DNA of 64,000 nucleotides from Candidatus Accumulibacter propinquus (GCA_016714935.1 JADKBU010000054.1:1-64000); one strand, 5' to 3'; shown: positions 25,248-34,651, counted from the stretch's first letter. Numbers and translations are program-made. The notes: generated by a model not told the origin, from the sequence alone.

Positions 25248-26336
25248 TCAGCGCAGCTTCAAGGTTGACAGGCCGACCAGCACCAGCATGATGGTGATGA
25301 TCCAGAAGCGGACGACTACCTGGGTCTCCTTCCAGCCGCCCAGTTCGAAATGGTGGTGCAGCGGTGCCATGCGGAATATCCGCCGGCCACCGGTCATCTT
25401 GTAGTACAGCACCTGCGCCGCCACCGACAGGGTCTCGGCGACGAAGATCCCACCCATGATCGCCAGTACGATTTCCTGGCGCACGATGATCGCCACGGTA
25501 CCGAGGGCGGCGCCGAGCGCGAGTGCGCCGACATCGCCCATGAAGACCTCCGCGGGGTAGGCGTTGAACCACAGGAAGCCGAGCCCGGCTCCGGCCATGG
25601 CACCGAGGAAAATGGCCAGTTCGCCGGCGCCGGGAATGTACGGCAGCAGCAGGTACTTGGCATAGAGGGCATGCCCGGCCACGTAGGCAAAGATGGCCAG
25701 GGCGGCGGCAATCATCACGGCCGGCATGATCGCCAGGCCATCGAGGCCATCGGTCAGGTTGACGGCATTGCTGGTACCCACGACGACCAGATAGCTGAGG
25801 AAGATGAAGCCGATGACGCCCAGCGGATAGGAGATGGTCTTGAAAAAGGGAACGATCAACTCCAGTTGTGCCGACCCGGTAGCCGTCAGCCCGAGATAGA
25901 CCGCCACCAGCAAACCGATCGCCGATTGCCAGAAATACTTCCAGCGCGCCGGCAAGCCGCGCGGGTCACGCTTGACCACCTTCTGCCAATCGTCGTACCA
26001 ACCGATGCCGCCGAAACCGACGGTGACGATCATCACCACCCACACATAGCGATTGCTGAGGTCGCCCCACAGCAGCGTGGTAATGATGATGGCGATCAGG
26101 ATCAGCGCGCCGCCCATGGTCGGCGTTCCCGACTTGATCAGGTGCGTCTCCGGACCATCCTGACGCACCGCCTGGCCGATCTTCTTCGCGGCCAGCCAAC
26201 GGATGACGCGCGGGCCGGCGATGAAGGAAATGACCAGCGCGGTCATCGCCGCGAGCACGGTGCGTAGCGTGATGTAGCCGAAGACGTTGAATGCGCGCAC
26301 GTCCTGAGCCAGCCATTGCGTCAGTAGCAGCAGCAT
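25248..26336 (-). CDS. mraY: Phospho-N-acetylmuramoyl-pentapeptide transferase
   Basis: The 362-residue polytopic enzyme transfers phospho-MurNAc-pentapeptide to undecaprenyl phosphate, giving lipid I. It shows GTPTMGG, the Asp-rich active-site pieces YDDWQK and NLTDGLDGLAI, FMGDVGALALGAALG, and PLHHHFELGGWKE near the C-terminus. It overlaps the murF stop by one base. Confidence 0.98.
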   Translation of the reverse strand: MLLLLTQWLAQDVRAFNVFGYITLRTVLAAMTALVISFIAGPRVIRWLAAKKIGQAVRQDGPETHLIKSGTPTMGGALILIAIIITTLLWGDLSNRYVWVVMIVTVGFGGIGWYDDWQKVVKRDPRGLPARWKYFWQSAIGLLVAVYLGLTATGSAQLELIVPFFKTISYPLGVIGFIFLSYLVVVGTSNAVNLTDGLDGLAIMPAVMIAAALAIFAYVAGHALYAKYLLLPYIPGAGELAIFLGAMAGAGLGFLWFNAYPAEVFMGDVGALALGAALGTVAIIVRQEIVLAIMGGIFVAETLSVAAQVLYYKMTGGRRIFRMAPLHHHFELGGWKETQVVVRFWIITIMLVLVGLSTLKLR

Positions 26337-27718
26337 TACGCGCCTCTCCCCGGTGCAGAAACGCTGATGGCATCGGCCACCCGCTCCATGCGCATGAAGC
26401 GCGAGCCCTTGACGAGCACCGTCGTTTCCGGGGTCAATTCAGCGGACAAGGCGTTAATCAAGGCGTCGATCTCCGTGAAGTGCTCGCCACCGGCGCCGAA
26501 ATTGAGCGCCGCCAAGGCACTCGCTTCGCCCAGTGCCAGCAGCCGATCGATTCCCTGACTCTTGGCGTAGCCACCGATCTCATCGTGGAACTGTGCGCTC
26601 ATCTCGCCAATCTCGCCCATGTCGCCGAGCACCAGAATCGTCTTGCCGATCATCGCCGCCAGCACGTCGATGCCGGCGCGTACCGAATCGGGGTTGGCAT
26701 TATAAGTGTCGTCGAGCAGCACTGCACCCTGCCGGGCCGGCCGTCGCTGCAGCCGCCCCTTGAGCCCTCGAAAGCTGGCCAGACCAGCCTGCACGTCGGC
26801 CAGCGAAACACCTGCCGCCAGGCAGGCCGTGGCTGCGGCCAGAGCGTTGCGCGCGTTATGCTGCCCCGGCAGGGCCAGCAGAACATCGAACTGGCCACCC
26901 GGAGCGCAAACGCTGAGACGACTTTCGAGACCATGCAGGTAGAACCTGCCGGTCACCTCCGCCGGCCGCTCAAAGCCGAAGGTCATCGTCGCCAGGCCGC
27001 GGCTCTGGTCGCGCCACAGCGCAGACCAGGCGTCATCGGCGTTGAACACGGCGACACCGCTTTCATCGAGACCACTGTAGATGCTCCCCTTTTCTGCGGC
27101 AATCGCCTCCAGCGAACCCATCCCGGCCAGATGCGCGCGTTGGGCGTTGGTCACCAGGGCCACCGTGGGACGTGCGATGCCCGCCAGATACGCGATTTCA
27201 CCGGGGTGGTTCATGCCCATTTCGAGAATCGACGCGCGATGTGTCGCGTTCAACCGGAGCAGCGTGAGTGGCAGGCCGATGTCGTTGTTGTAATTCCCGC
27301 GGGTTGACAGGACCGCTTCGGAGAAGGCCGTGTTCAGGATGCTGGCAATCATTTCCTTGGTCGTCGTCTTGCCGTTGCTGCCGGTAACGGCGATCAGCGG
27401 CAGCGTGAAACGGCAACGCCAGTCGGCGGCCAGCGCCCCCAGCGACAACCGCGTCTCGGCGACCTGCACCAGTGGCAAGCCCAACGCCTGCAAGCCTTCG
27501 GCCGCGTCTGCGGCGACCACGGCTGCAACCGCACCGCGCGCGGCAGCAGCGGCGACGTAATCGTGGCCATCGAAATTATCGCCACGCAGGGCGACAAACA
27601 GCTCGCCGTCAGCAACACTGCGACTATCGGTCGATACACCGCAAAAGGTCCGATTGTCGCCGAGCAGCTTGCCGGCAGTGGCGCGTGCAGCGCTCAGCAG
27701 ATCCATCATCACGCTCAT
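26336..27718 (-). CDS. murF: UDP-MurNAc-tripeptide--D-Ala-D-Ala ligase
   Basis: The 460-residue Mur ligase completes the pentapeptide. ITVTGSNGKTTTKEMIASIL-type ATP loop, EMGMNHPGEIAYL, DDTYNANPDSVRAGI and LGDMGEIGEMSAQFHDEIG are all visible. It overlaps murE by 4 bp and mraY by 1 bp. Confidence 0.97.
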   Translation of the reverse strand: MSVMMDLLSAARATAGKLLGDNRTFCGVSTDSRSVADGELFVALRGDNFDGHDYVAAAAARGAVAAVVAADAAEGLQALGLPLVQVAETRLSLGALAADWRCRFTLPLIAVTGSNGKTTTKEMIASILNTAFSEAVLSTRGNYNNDIGLPLTLLRLNATHRASILEMGMNHPGEIAYLAGIARPTVALVTNAQRAHLAGMGSLEAIAAEKGSIYSGLDESGVAVFNADDAWSALWRDQSRGLATMTFGFERPAEVTGRFYLHGLESRLSVCAPGGQFDVLLALPGQHNARNALAAATACLAAGVSLADVQAGLASFRGLKGRLQRRPARQGAVLLDDTYNANPDSVRAGIDVLAAMIGKTILVLGDMGEIGEMSAQFHDEIGGYAKSQGIDRLLALGEASALAALNFGAGGEHFTEIDALINALSAELTPETTVLVKGSRFMRMERVADAISVSAPGRGA

Positions 27719-29226
27719 CGCTCGCTCTCCCGGCGGGCATCGAGCGCCGCACGCGCCTGCGTCACGTCCGAAAACGGCCGCCGCACACCGGCGATCTCCT
27801 GATAGGGTTCGTGCCCCTTGCCGGCCAGCAGCACCACGTCGGCGGGATGCGCGGCAACAATGGTGCGACGAATCGCTTCGCCACGATCGACAATGCTCTC
27901 GGCGGTTGGGGCGGCGACGCGGATATCGTCAAGAATGGCTTGTGGATCCTCGCTACGCGGGTTGTCGCTGGTCAGCACCACACGGTCGGCATGGCTTACC
28001 GCGATTTCACCCATCAACGGCCTTTTGCCGCGATCGCGATCGCCACCACAACCGAACACCACAGTCAGACCCGCTCCGCGCGCGCTCGCCACCGGCCGCA
28101 AGGCCCGCAAGGCGTTCTCCAGGGCATCGGGAGTGTGCGCATAGTCGACCACCACCAGCGGCTCGTTGTGACCGCCGATCTTTTCCAGGCGACCGGCCGG
28201 CGGCGTCAGGCCCGCAAAGCGCTCGGCAACCGCCGCCGGCGTCAGGCCGGCGTCGAGCAGAACCGCGGCCACGGCCAACAGATTCGACACGTTATAGCGA
28301 CCGAGCAGGCCGGTCTCGACGAGGGCACGCCCACTCGGCGCGCACAGGCGAAAACGCAGGCCGTCGATGGTTTCCTCGACCTCCTCGGCACGGATCGTCG
28401 CCTGCCGATCGGCGGGCAGATCCTGCTGGGTGTAGCCGATGACCTTGGTCGCCGTGCTCAATGCGGCCAGCGCACGCCCGCAGGGGTCGTCGAGATTGCT
28501 GATCGCCAGGCGCAGGCGCGGCCAGGTGAACAGTCTCGCCTTGGCCTGCGCGTACTGCTCCATGCTGCCGTGGTAATCGAGATGATCGCGCGTCAGATTG
28601 GTAAACACCGCCACGTCAACGCGGGCGCCGTCAAGGCGCCCTTCGGCGATACCGATCGAGCTGGCTTCGAGCGCGCAGGCCTGCGCTTCCTGGTCGGCAA
28701 AGTCGGCCAGGAAGCGCATCAGCGTTGTCGCCTCGGGAGTGGTGAACCCGGTTTCAAGCAATTGACCCGGCAAGCCGGCTCCCAGCGTACCGATGATCGG
28801 ACAACGACGCGGATGGGTGCTGCCGATCCACTGCGTGACGCTGGTCTTGCCGTTGGTGCCGGTGACGGCGACCAGCGACAAGCGCTCGCTTGGACGCCCG
28901 TAGATGGCGTGCGCCAGCGGTCCGCAGAACGTGCGCAGACCGTTGATCGGCAGATTGGCGATCTGCCAGCCGCTGTGCCAGGAAAATTCGCCACCCGCAA
29001 CCGGGTTTTCCTCCCAGAGCACGGCCGCCGCGCCGTGGCTGATGGCTTCGGCGATGTAACGACGGCCGTCGGCCAGGTCGCCGGGATAGGCCAGGAACAG
29101 GTCGCCACGACGAACCTGACGGCTGTCGTCGGTGACGCCGCTCGGTACAACGCCGAGCGCTGCCAGCCGCCGCAGCACGCTGCTGCTGGCGTCGCCATGC
29201 GCGACTGCCGCCTGAAGATTGCTCAC
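27715..29226 (-). CDS. murE: UDP-MurNAc-L-Ala-D-Glu--2,6-diaminopimelate ligase
   Basis: The 503-residue Mur ligase adds the third stem residue. It has VTGTNGKTSVTQWIG (ATP loop), TPEATTLMRFL, FTNLTRDHLDYHGSM, and DDSRQVRRGDLFLA at the N-terminus. The DNPRSEDPQAI motif in the C-terminal domain is the signature for meso-diaminopimelate rather than lysine. It overlaps ftsI and murF by 4 bp each. Confidence 0.97.
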   Translation of the reverse strand: MSNLQAAVAHGDASSSVLRRLAALGVVPSGVTDDSRQVRRGDLFLAYPGDLADGRRYIAEAISHGAAAVLWEENPVAGGEFSWHSGWQIANLPINGLRTFCGPLAHAIYGRPSERLSLVAVTGTNGKTSVTQWIGSTHPRRCPIIGTLGAGLPGQLLETGFTTPEATTLMRFLADFADQEAQACALEASSIGIAEGRLDGARVDVAVFTNLTRDHLDYHGSMEQYAQAKARLFTWPRLRLAISNLDDPCGRALAALSTATKVIGYTQQDLPADRQATIRAEEVEETIDGLRFRLCAPSGRALVETGLLGRYNVSNLLAVAAVLLDAGLTPAAVAERFAGLTPPAGRLEKIGGHNEPLVVVDYAHTPDALENALRALRPVASARGAGLTVVFGCGGDRDRGKRPLMGEIAVSHADRVVLTSDNPRSEDPQAILDDIRVAAPTAESIVDRGEAIRRTIVAAHPADVVLLAGKGHEPYQEIAGVRRPFSDVTQARAALDARRESER

Positions 29227-30974
29227 AGCCTGGCCTTCGGCGTTGGCGTCTTCGGGCTTTGCGCGACCACCAGCGGTGCATCCGGTGCAATGCCGAGGGT
29301 GCGTAGCGAGTTGCCCATCACCGCGGCAAACACCGGCGCCGCGACATCACCCCCATAGTGCTTGCCACCACTGGGTTCGTCGATCATGACGGCAACGATC
29401 AGCCGCGGGTCCGATGCCGGCGCGAAACCGACAAACGAGGAGACGAACTTGTTGGCGTAGCGACCGCCTTCGAGCTTGTGCGCGGTACCCGTCTTGCCGG
29501 CCACCCGGTAACCGGGAATCTGCGCCTTGGGCGCCGTCCCGCCTGGCAGGACGGCCATTTCAAGCATGCTGCGAACTTCGCGCGCGGTCTTCGGGCTGAA
29601 CACCGCGGCGCCGGTTGGCGTCGAGGAATCGAGTCGTGTCAGCGAGAGCGGCATCAGATCGCCGTCGCGGGCAAATACCGAATAGGCGCGCGCCAACTGG
29701 ATCAGCGACACGGAAATGCCATGGCCGTAGGACATCGTTGCCTGTTCGATTGGCCGCCAGTTCTTCCATGGACGAACCCGGCCGCTCACTTCACCGGGGA
29801 AGCCCAGGCGTGGCACCTGACCGAAACCGACATCGTCGAACATCTGCCACATCTTCTGCGCGGGCAACATGGCGGCGATCTTGGCCGCTCCGACATTCGA
29901 CGACTTCTGAATGACTTCTGCCACCGTCAGCGCACCGTGGGGATGGGCGTCGGAAATCGTCGCGCTGCCGATCGTCAGCCGACCGGGCGCGCAGTTGATG
30001 ACCGTGTCTGAGCGCACCTTGCCATTCTCGAGGGCGAGACCAATGGTGAAAGGTTTGAGCGTCGAGCCGGGCTCAAAAGTATCGGTGACGGCGCGGTTGC
30101 GCAACTGCCCGCCGGACAGCCCCTCGCGATTGTTCGGATTGTAGGTCGGCCAGTTGGCCAGCGCGACGATTTCGCCGGTGCGCACGTCGAGCACGACGAC
30201 CCCGCCAGCCTTGGCATTGTTCTCGGCGATCGCCTGCTTGAGGTGGCTGTAGGCCAGGTATTGAATCTTCGAATCGAGCGCCAGACGGATTTCCTTGCCA
30301 TCCTGCGGCGGCTTGATCGAACCGACATCCTCGACGATCTGGCCGCGCCGATCCTTGATCACGCTGCGGCTACCCGGCTGGCCCAGCAGTTGCCCGTGGA
30401 AGGCCAGTTCGACGCCTTCGAGCCCCTTGTCGTCAACGCCGGTAAATCCCACCATGTGCGCGGTCATCTCACCGGTCGGATAGAAGCGACGGTACTCCTT
30501 GTCCTGGCCAATCCCAGGCAACTTCAGCGCCGCCACCTGTTCGGCCACCGGCGGTGGAATCTGCCGGCGAAGAAATACGAAAGTCTTGTCGGTGTCGAGC
30601 TTCTGGGCCAGTTGCTTGGGGTCGGTTTCCAGCAGAGCTGCCAATTGTCTGGTCTGCACCGGCGACATCGTCGTCGCCGGCGGGATCGCCCAGATCGACT
30701 TCATCGGCGTCGAAATGGCCAGGACATCGCCGTGACGATCAGCAATTCGCCCACGCGAAGCCGAGATTTCGATATCGCGCCGGTAGCGTGACTCGCCCTT
30801 CTCCTGCAGGAAGTCATTGTTCAGCGTCTGCAGGTAGAAGGCACGCCCGATCAGCACGGCGAAAGAGCCCAGAATCAGCAGGGCCATCAGGCGCGAACGC
30901 CAAAGTGGCAGACGCATCTGCAGCAAGGGGCTCTCGGCAAACTTGTGTGCCACTTTTCCTTTGAAACGCATCAT
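29223..30974 (-). CDS. ftsI: Septal transpeptidase PBP3 (FtsI)
   Basis: The 583-residue class B penicillin-binding protein has a short cytoplasmic N-terminus and a single membrane helix (~28-48). A pedestal domain (RGRIADRHGDVLA) is followed by the transpeptidase with EPGSTLKPF (SxxK nucleophile), KSSNVG (SxN) and AGKTGTAHK (KTG). It crosslinks septal peptidoglycan with FtsW. It overlaps both ftsL and murE by 4 bp. Confidence 0.97.
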   Translation of the reverse strand: MMRFKGKVAHKFAESPLLQMRLPLWRSRLMALLILGSFAVLIGRAFYLQTLNNDFLQEKGESRYRRDIEISASRGRIADRHGDVLAISTPMKSIWAIPPATTMSPVQTRQLAALLETDPKQLAQKLDTDKTFVFLRRQIPPPVAEQVAALKLPGIGQDKEYRRFYPTGEMTAHMVGFTGVDDKGLEGVELAFHGQLLGQPGSRSVIKDRRGQIVEDVGSIKPPQDGKEIRLALDSKIQYLAYSHLKQAIAENNAKAGGVVVLDVRTGEIVALANWPTYNPNNREGLSGGQLRNRAVTDTFEPGSTLKPFTIGLALENGKVRSDTVINCAPGRLTIGSATISDAHPHGALTVAEVIQKSSNVGAAKIAAMLPAQKMWQMFDDVGFGQVPRLGFPGEVSGRVRPWKNWRPIEQATMSYGHGISVSLIQLARAYSVFARDGDLMPLSLTRLDSSTPTGAAVFSPKTAREVRSMLEMAVLPGGTAPKAQIPGYRVAGKTGTAHKLEGGRYANKFVSSFVGFAPASDPRLIVAVMIDEPSGGKHYGGDVAAPVFAAVMGNSLRTLGIAPDAPLVVAQSPKTPTPKARL

Positions 30975-31249
30975 CGCGTTAGTCCTCCGGCAGGGGTTGC
31001 CGTAATCACCCGTTCCGTTTCCGGCGTCCGCATCTTGAGTTTCTCGCGGGCAATCTTCTCGATACGTGGCGCGGTGCCCCAGGTCGAAAGTTCCAGCTGC
31101 AGCTGCCCAAATTCGACCTCGAGTTGCCGCGCGCGCTCCTGTTCGACCTCAAGCGCCTGAAAAATCTTGCGCGCCTTGTGTTGTGAAGTCACCACACCGA
31201 GACTGCAGATGACGACGGCAAGCAACAGAAAAACGTTCAGACGAACCAT
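30971..31249 (-). CDS. ftsL: Cell division protein FtsL
   Basis: The 92-residue bitopic protein has a membrane helix at ~4-22 (NVFLLLAVVICSLGVV) and a periplasmic coiled coil (RKIFQALEVEQERARQLEVEF). EKIAREKLKM is the conserved hydrophobic tail motif. It pairs with FtsB and FtsQ. The ATG lies 1 bp after the rsmH stop; the upstream extension is inside rsmH. Confidence 0.92.
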   Translation of the reverse strand: MVRLNVFLLLAVVICSLGVVTSQHKARKIFQALEVEQERARQLEVEFGQLQLELSTWGTAPRIEKIAREKLKMRTPETERVITATPAGGLTR

Positions 31250-31250
31250 C

Positions 31251-32201
31251 TCAGGCGGCCCTCCCGGCGAGTCTTTCTGCGACACGCATCACCGCGCTGC
31301 GGGCCCGCGGGTTGGCCGCGACCTCGGCTGCGCTTGCCCTGAGCGGCTTGCCCAGCAGACGCAGCCTGGGCTGCGGCAACTCCGTGGCACGCAGGGGCAG
31401 CTTTCTCGGCGCGTGGTCAGGAACCGCCTCGTCGCGCATGAAGTGCTTGACGATCCGGTCTTCGAGCGAATGGAAACTGATCACCACCAGGCGCCCTCCC
31501 TGTTTCAAGACAGTCATGGCCTGCGGCAGCACTAACGCGAGTTGTTCGAGTTCTTGATTGATATGAATCCGTAGAGCTTGAAAGGTACGCGTCGCCGCGT
31601 CCTGGCCGGGCTCGCGGGTCCGCACGGTCGCGCGTACAAGGGCTGCGAGCTCGCCGGTGCTTGCCAGCGGCCGCTCTCGCCGAGCAGCCACAATCTTCTT
31701 TGCAATCTGGAAAGCAAACCGTTCTTCACCATAATTCCTAATGACCTCCGTGATCTCCTGCACGCCAGCCCGCAACAGCCACTCTGCCGCGGTCTCGCCT
31801 TGTGTCGTATCCATCCGCATGTCAAGAGGCGCGTCGTAGCGAAAGCTGAAGCCGCGCGCTCCGTCGTCCAGCTGTGGCGATGAAACGCCAATATCGAGGA
31901 GGACGCCATCGACGCCTTCCTCGACCTCAATCCCGGCCCGACTCACGGCATCTGCCAAGTCGGCAAAGCGTCGGTGCATCACCAGCAGTCGCCGATCCCG
32001 AATCTCGCCGGCCAACACCACCGCCTGCGGATCACAATCGAGCGCCAGCAGACGACCATCGGGTCCGAGCAGATCAAGGATCGCCCGACTGTGTCCGCCG
32101 CGACCAAAAGTGCCGTCGACGTATGTTCCTGCGGGCTTGATGTCCAGTGCCGCCACCGCCTCCCGCAACAGGACGGTCTGGTGCTGCAAGTACAAGCTCA
32201 C
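31251..32201 (-). CDS. rsmH: 16S rRNA (cytosine1402-N4)-methyltransferase
   Basis: The 316-residue SAM-dependent methyltransferase modifies C1402 in the ribosomal P site. It shows QHQTVLLREAV, VDGTFGRGGHS (SAM loop), LLDIGVSSPQLDD, GFSFRYDAPLDMRMD, and VVISFHSLEDRIVKHF. The GTG at 32201 overlaps the mraZ stop as GTGA; the longer frame lies within mraZ. Confidence 0.96.
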   Translation of the reverse strand: MSLYLQHQTVLLREAVAALDIKPAGTYVDGTFGRGGHSRAILDLLGPDGRLLALDCDPQAVVLAGEIRDRRLLVMHRRFADLADAVSRAGIEVEEGVDGVLLDIGVSSPQLDDGARGFSFRYDAPLDMRMDTTQGETAAEWLLRAGVQEITEVIRNYGEERFAFQIAKKIVAARRERPLASTGELAALVRATVRTREPGQDAATRTFQALRIHINQELEQLALVLPQAMTVLKQGGRLVVISFHSLEDRIVKHFMRDEAVPDHAPRKLPLRATELPQPRLRLLGKPLRASAAEVAANPRARSAVMRVAERLAGRAA

Positions 32202-32644
32202 AGCGCCAGGTTTTCGAGCCCGGGGGGCAAGAACTGATCGCCAAGAGCGAAAACTGCTTCCTGTTGCTTCTGCCAGCCGGCATCGGACCAGATTTCGAAA
32301 TGACTGCCCTGACCCACCAGCCACACCTGCTTCTCAAGCTGTGCAAACTGGCGCAGTTCAGGCGCTACCAGAAGCCGACCGGCCGCATCCATCTCCTCTT
32401 CACGGGCATGCCCGACCAGCAGACGCTTGATCGCCGCCGCTTGCACATTGAAACTCGAAGCCGCCAGGACCTGGTCCCGAATGGGCGCCCACGCGGGTTC
32501 CGGGTAAAGCAGGAGACAGCGATGCGGGTGCGCGGTAAGCACCAGCCTGCCATCGGCGGCGGACGCGAGCGCTTCCCGGTGGCGAGCCGGAATGGCGAGC
32601 CTACCCTTGGCATCCAGACTTAGTGCAGCCGCGCCCTGAAACAT
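32198..32644 (-). CDS. mraZ: Transcriptional regulator MraZ
   Basis: The 148-residue protein has two AbrB-like SpoVT domains: the first with LSLDAKGRLAIPARHREAL, the second with MDAAGRLLVAPELRQFA. MraZ binds repeats upstream of itself and represses the dcw cluster. The ATG at 32644 (MFQGAAAL) is set by homology. Three repeats matching its known target spacing lie at 32690-32714. Confidence 0.95.
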   Translation of the reverse strand: MFQGAAALSLDAKGRLAIPARHREALASAADGRLVLTAHPHRCLLLYPEPAWAPIRDQVLAASSFNVQAAAIKRLLVGHAREEEMDAAGRLLVAPELRQFAQLEKQVWLVGQGSHFEIWSDAGWQKQQEAVFALGDQFLPPGLENLAL

Positions 32645-32689
32645 CAATCCAACTCTTTCCTTGCTTTCCAAGCACCGAGACGGCAAACT

Positions 32690-32714
32690 TCCCACTTTCC
32701 ACCACTTGCTCCCA
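32690..32714 (-). promoter_or_regulatory. MraZ-binding repeats
   Basis: Three direct repeats with a 10-bp period, TGGGA-N5-TGGTG-N5-TGGGA, lie 46-70 nt before the mraZ ATG. MraZ recognises TGGGN repeats separated by 5 nt. They start at the -10 box, suiting autorepression. Confidence 0.7.
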
Positions 32715-32742
32715 CTGTAAGGCAAAGATTCTGCCAAAGCAA
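32714..32742 (-). promoter_or_regulatory. Main dcw-cluster promoter
   Basis: TTGCTT, a 17-bp spacer and TACAGT, directly upstream of the MraZ boxes. No other promoter-like site lies closer to mraZ, so this probably drives the whole cluster. Confidence 0.5.
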
Positions 32743-32906
32743 GAGGTGCGATATTGCCTTTCCCAATATGTACAATGGGTTATGGACGACTTCTGATGCA
32801 AAGAAGAAAGAGATCCCTTCAAAAAAACAATGCCGAAATCAGCGCAGTTAAAGTAGTTTCTTAAAAAACCGCGCCAAGTGACAGAAATATGCACCGGAAG
32901 CGTGCG

Positions 32907-32931
32907 AAAAACTGGCACACTGATGCCAGTT
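32907..32931 (-). terminator. Rho-independent terminator downstream of rnpB
   Basis: Minus strand: AACTGGCA, loop TCAGTG, TGCCAGTT, then a T run. The 8-bp perfect stem lies ~85 nt past the 3' end of RNase P RNA and before the mraZ promoter. Between it and the promoter (32743-32906) I see no gene. Confidence 0.7.
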
Positions 32932-33014
32932 GGATCCAATCTGAAGGGGAGTAAACCGCGAAATGCCGGCGCAGCTGTCGCCGTCGGCGATGCTGGAAAT
33001 CAATGCGGGAAGGT

Positions 33015-33380
33015 GGGAAGCCGATCGATAAGCCGGGTTCTGTCGTGGACAGCCATTCCTCTAGGCGTACCGTTACCGGCACGCTCAAGCAGCCTACCCG
33101 GAAGCAGCGCGAGCCACGCCCAAGCTTCCCTATTTGGCCTTGCTCCGGATGGGGTTTGCCGTGCCGTCCGTGTTACCACGGCCGCGGTGAGCTCTTACCT
33201 CACCGTTTCACCCTTACCTGCCCTGGCCTGCGCAAGGACATCGGCGGTCTGTTTTCTGTTGCACTTTCCGTCACCTCACGGTGCCCGGTCGTTAACCGGC
33301 ATCCTGCTCTGCGGAGCCCGGACTTTCCTCTCGGCGCGAGGTCTGCACCTCTTGCCCAGCGGCTGCCTGACCGACTTCCC
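33015..33380 (-). ncRNA. rnpB: RNase P RNA (class A)
   Basis: The RNA is the catalytic component of RNase P. Conserved blocks on the minus strand include GAGGAAAGTCCGGGCTCC near the 5' end, AGGGTGAAACGGTGAGG, and GACAGAACCCGGCTTATCG near the 3' end. The terminal sequences GGGAAGTCGGTC and GATCGGCTTCCC pair as helix P1, defining the ends to within a few bases. Length is ~366 nt, normal for the type. Confidence 0.95.
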
Positions 33381-33386
33381 GGCTTG

Positions 33387-33392
33387 ATTATA
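33387..33392 (-). promoter_or_regulatory. -10 box of rnpB overlapping the DUF3025 stop codon
   Basis: A perfect TATAAT lies 7 nt before the predicted RNA 5' end. It includes the TAA stop of the upstream gene (GGC GTA TAA TC). No clear -35 is visible at 17 bp. Confidence 0.6.
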
Positions 33393-34170
33393 CGCCGGGT
33401 GCGCGACGCCCCGGCCGGAATTGCCACTGGTCGTCGTAATACGCGGCGGTTTCGTTGTCCGGTGTGACCCCAGGCAGCCCCATCAACGGCAGCGGGTGCA
33501 AGGCGCGCGCGCACAGGTGCTCGCCAGCCGCGAACTCGCTGGCCAGGCGCCGGTCGATATCCGACAGTTGCCCGGACAATGGACGGCACAGCCAGTCCGC
33601 AGTCACTTCGTAGAGCACCGCCTTGGCGGTCAGACCCCGGAACGGCCGCAGCAAGTGTTCGTAGGTCGCGTGCCCGAAGACGAAGCAACGCAGCGCCCGC
33701 GCCAGATCGTGTCGGCGCGTCCAGAACAAGGCCCGCCACTGAAAACCGCGGAGCAAGGCCAGCAGCGAGGGATCCGAGGCCACCACCACCACGCCGCATT
33801 CATCGAAATGCGTCAGCGCGTCACGATCGCTGCCGCGGATTGCGGGTTGCACCGTCAGCGCGGCGGCATGGCGTGCGTTCAGGGCGGCCTTGGCCAGCGG
33901 AAAGGTACACCACACCAAAGCATTGAAAAAGTCGTGCCAGTTGTCCGGTCGCGTAACCACTTCGCCACGCTCCCAAATGCGCATTTCATAATCAAGGCCG
34001 TCGCCGGGCGGCGGCACGAAACGGAGCCGCCGCCCGCTGCCGGTGCGCAGGTCGAGCGGTGCCATCAGGAGGTCGAGCGAAGCTGGATCCGGGGCAAAGG
34101 GGATCTGTTCAAGCAGGGGCGACAAGGGCGCGAACAAGCCACCCGGCGAAGGAAAGGCATCCGGGCTCAC
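33388..34170 (-). CDS. DUF3025 family protein
   Basis: The 260-residue protein belongs to DUF3025, a proteobacterial family of unknown function. Recognisable pieces are YEMRIWERGEVVTRPDNWHDFFNALVW, FDECGVVVVASDPSLL and FGHATYEHLLRPFRGLTAKAV. No signal peptide or membrane segment is seen. It overlaps the upstream lipoprotein gene by 4 bp, and its stop codon forms part of the rnpB promoter. Confidence 0.8.
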   Translation of the reverse strand: MSPDAFPSPGGLFAPLSPLLEQIPFAPDPASLDLLMAPLDLRTGSGRRLRFVPPPGDGLDYEMRIWERGEVVTRPDNWHDFFNALVWCTFPLAKAALNARHAAALTVQPAIRGSDRDALTHFDECGVVVVASDPSLLALLRGFQWRALFWTRRHDLARALRCFVFGHATYEHLLRPFRGLTAKAVLYEVTADWLCRPLSGQLSDIDRRLASEFAAGEHLCARALHPLPLMGLPGVTPDNETAAYYDDQWQFRPGRRAPGV

Positions 34171-34631
34171 TCGCTTGCCGGTGCTCTGTCAGCGGCCTCT
34201 CGTTTCGGTGCAACCACAAAGGTCAACGTACCGCTACGCATCTGGAATGTTCCCTGCAAGGGACCGAGGCCGCCTTCCGGCTCCCCGTCAAGTTTCGCAA
34301 AACCCTCGCAGGTGCGCGTTTCCACGACAAACATGCGCTTGCCCTGCTTGAGAATCCAGGCATCGTTGCCCGGCGCGTACACTTCCACCTTGCTGTCCGC
34401 TCCGCCCGGTCCCATCTCGTGTCGGCGCATGCAATCGGGCATGCGCGTGGCAACCACCGAGTAGTTGGCGGTCCTTTCCCAGAAGAAATTCTGCACGCGG
34501 ATCAGCGTCAGCGAATGCTTGCTCGAGGCAATGTCGAAAGACATGCGCTGATCCGAGCAGCCGACCAGCAGGGGCACCAACAATACGGCCAACAGTTTTT
34601 CCCACGCCACGCGCCACCTCCCCAGTTGCAT
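34167..34631 (-). CDS. Putative lipoprotein of unknown function
   Basis: The 154-residue protein has a lipoprotein signal peptide with lipobox LLVGC (Cys ~25), then about 130 soluble residues with no domain I recognise. The start MQLGRWRVAWEKLL is chosen because it gives the signal peptide. It lies 20 bp after pyrC and overlaps DUF3025 by 4 bp, so the three genes are probably one operon. Confidence 0.65.
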   Translation of the reverse strand: MQLGRWRVAWEKLLAVLLVPLLVGCSDQRMSFDIASSKHSLTLIRVQNFFWERTANYSVVATRMPDCMRRHEMGPGGADSKVEVYAPGNDAWILKQGKRMFVVETRTCEGFAKLDGEPEGGLGPLQGTFQMRSGTLTFVVAPKREAADRAPASE

Positions 34632-34651
34632 TTCGCGGTACCGCGTCCGCC

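Noticed and set aside
27472..29358. A 628-codon plus-strand frame across murF/murE
   Set aside because: The overlapping minus-strand Mur ligases are unambiguous; this is a GC-driven shadow.
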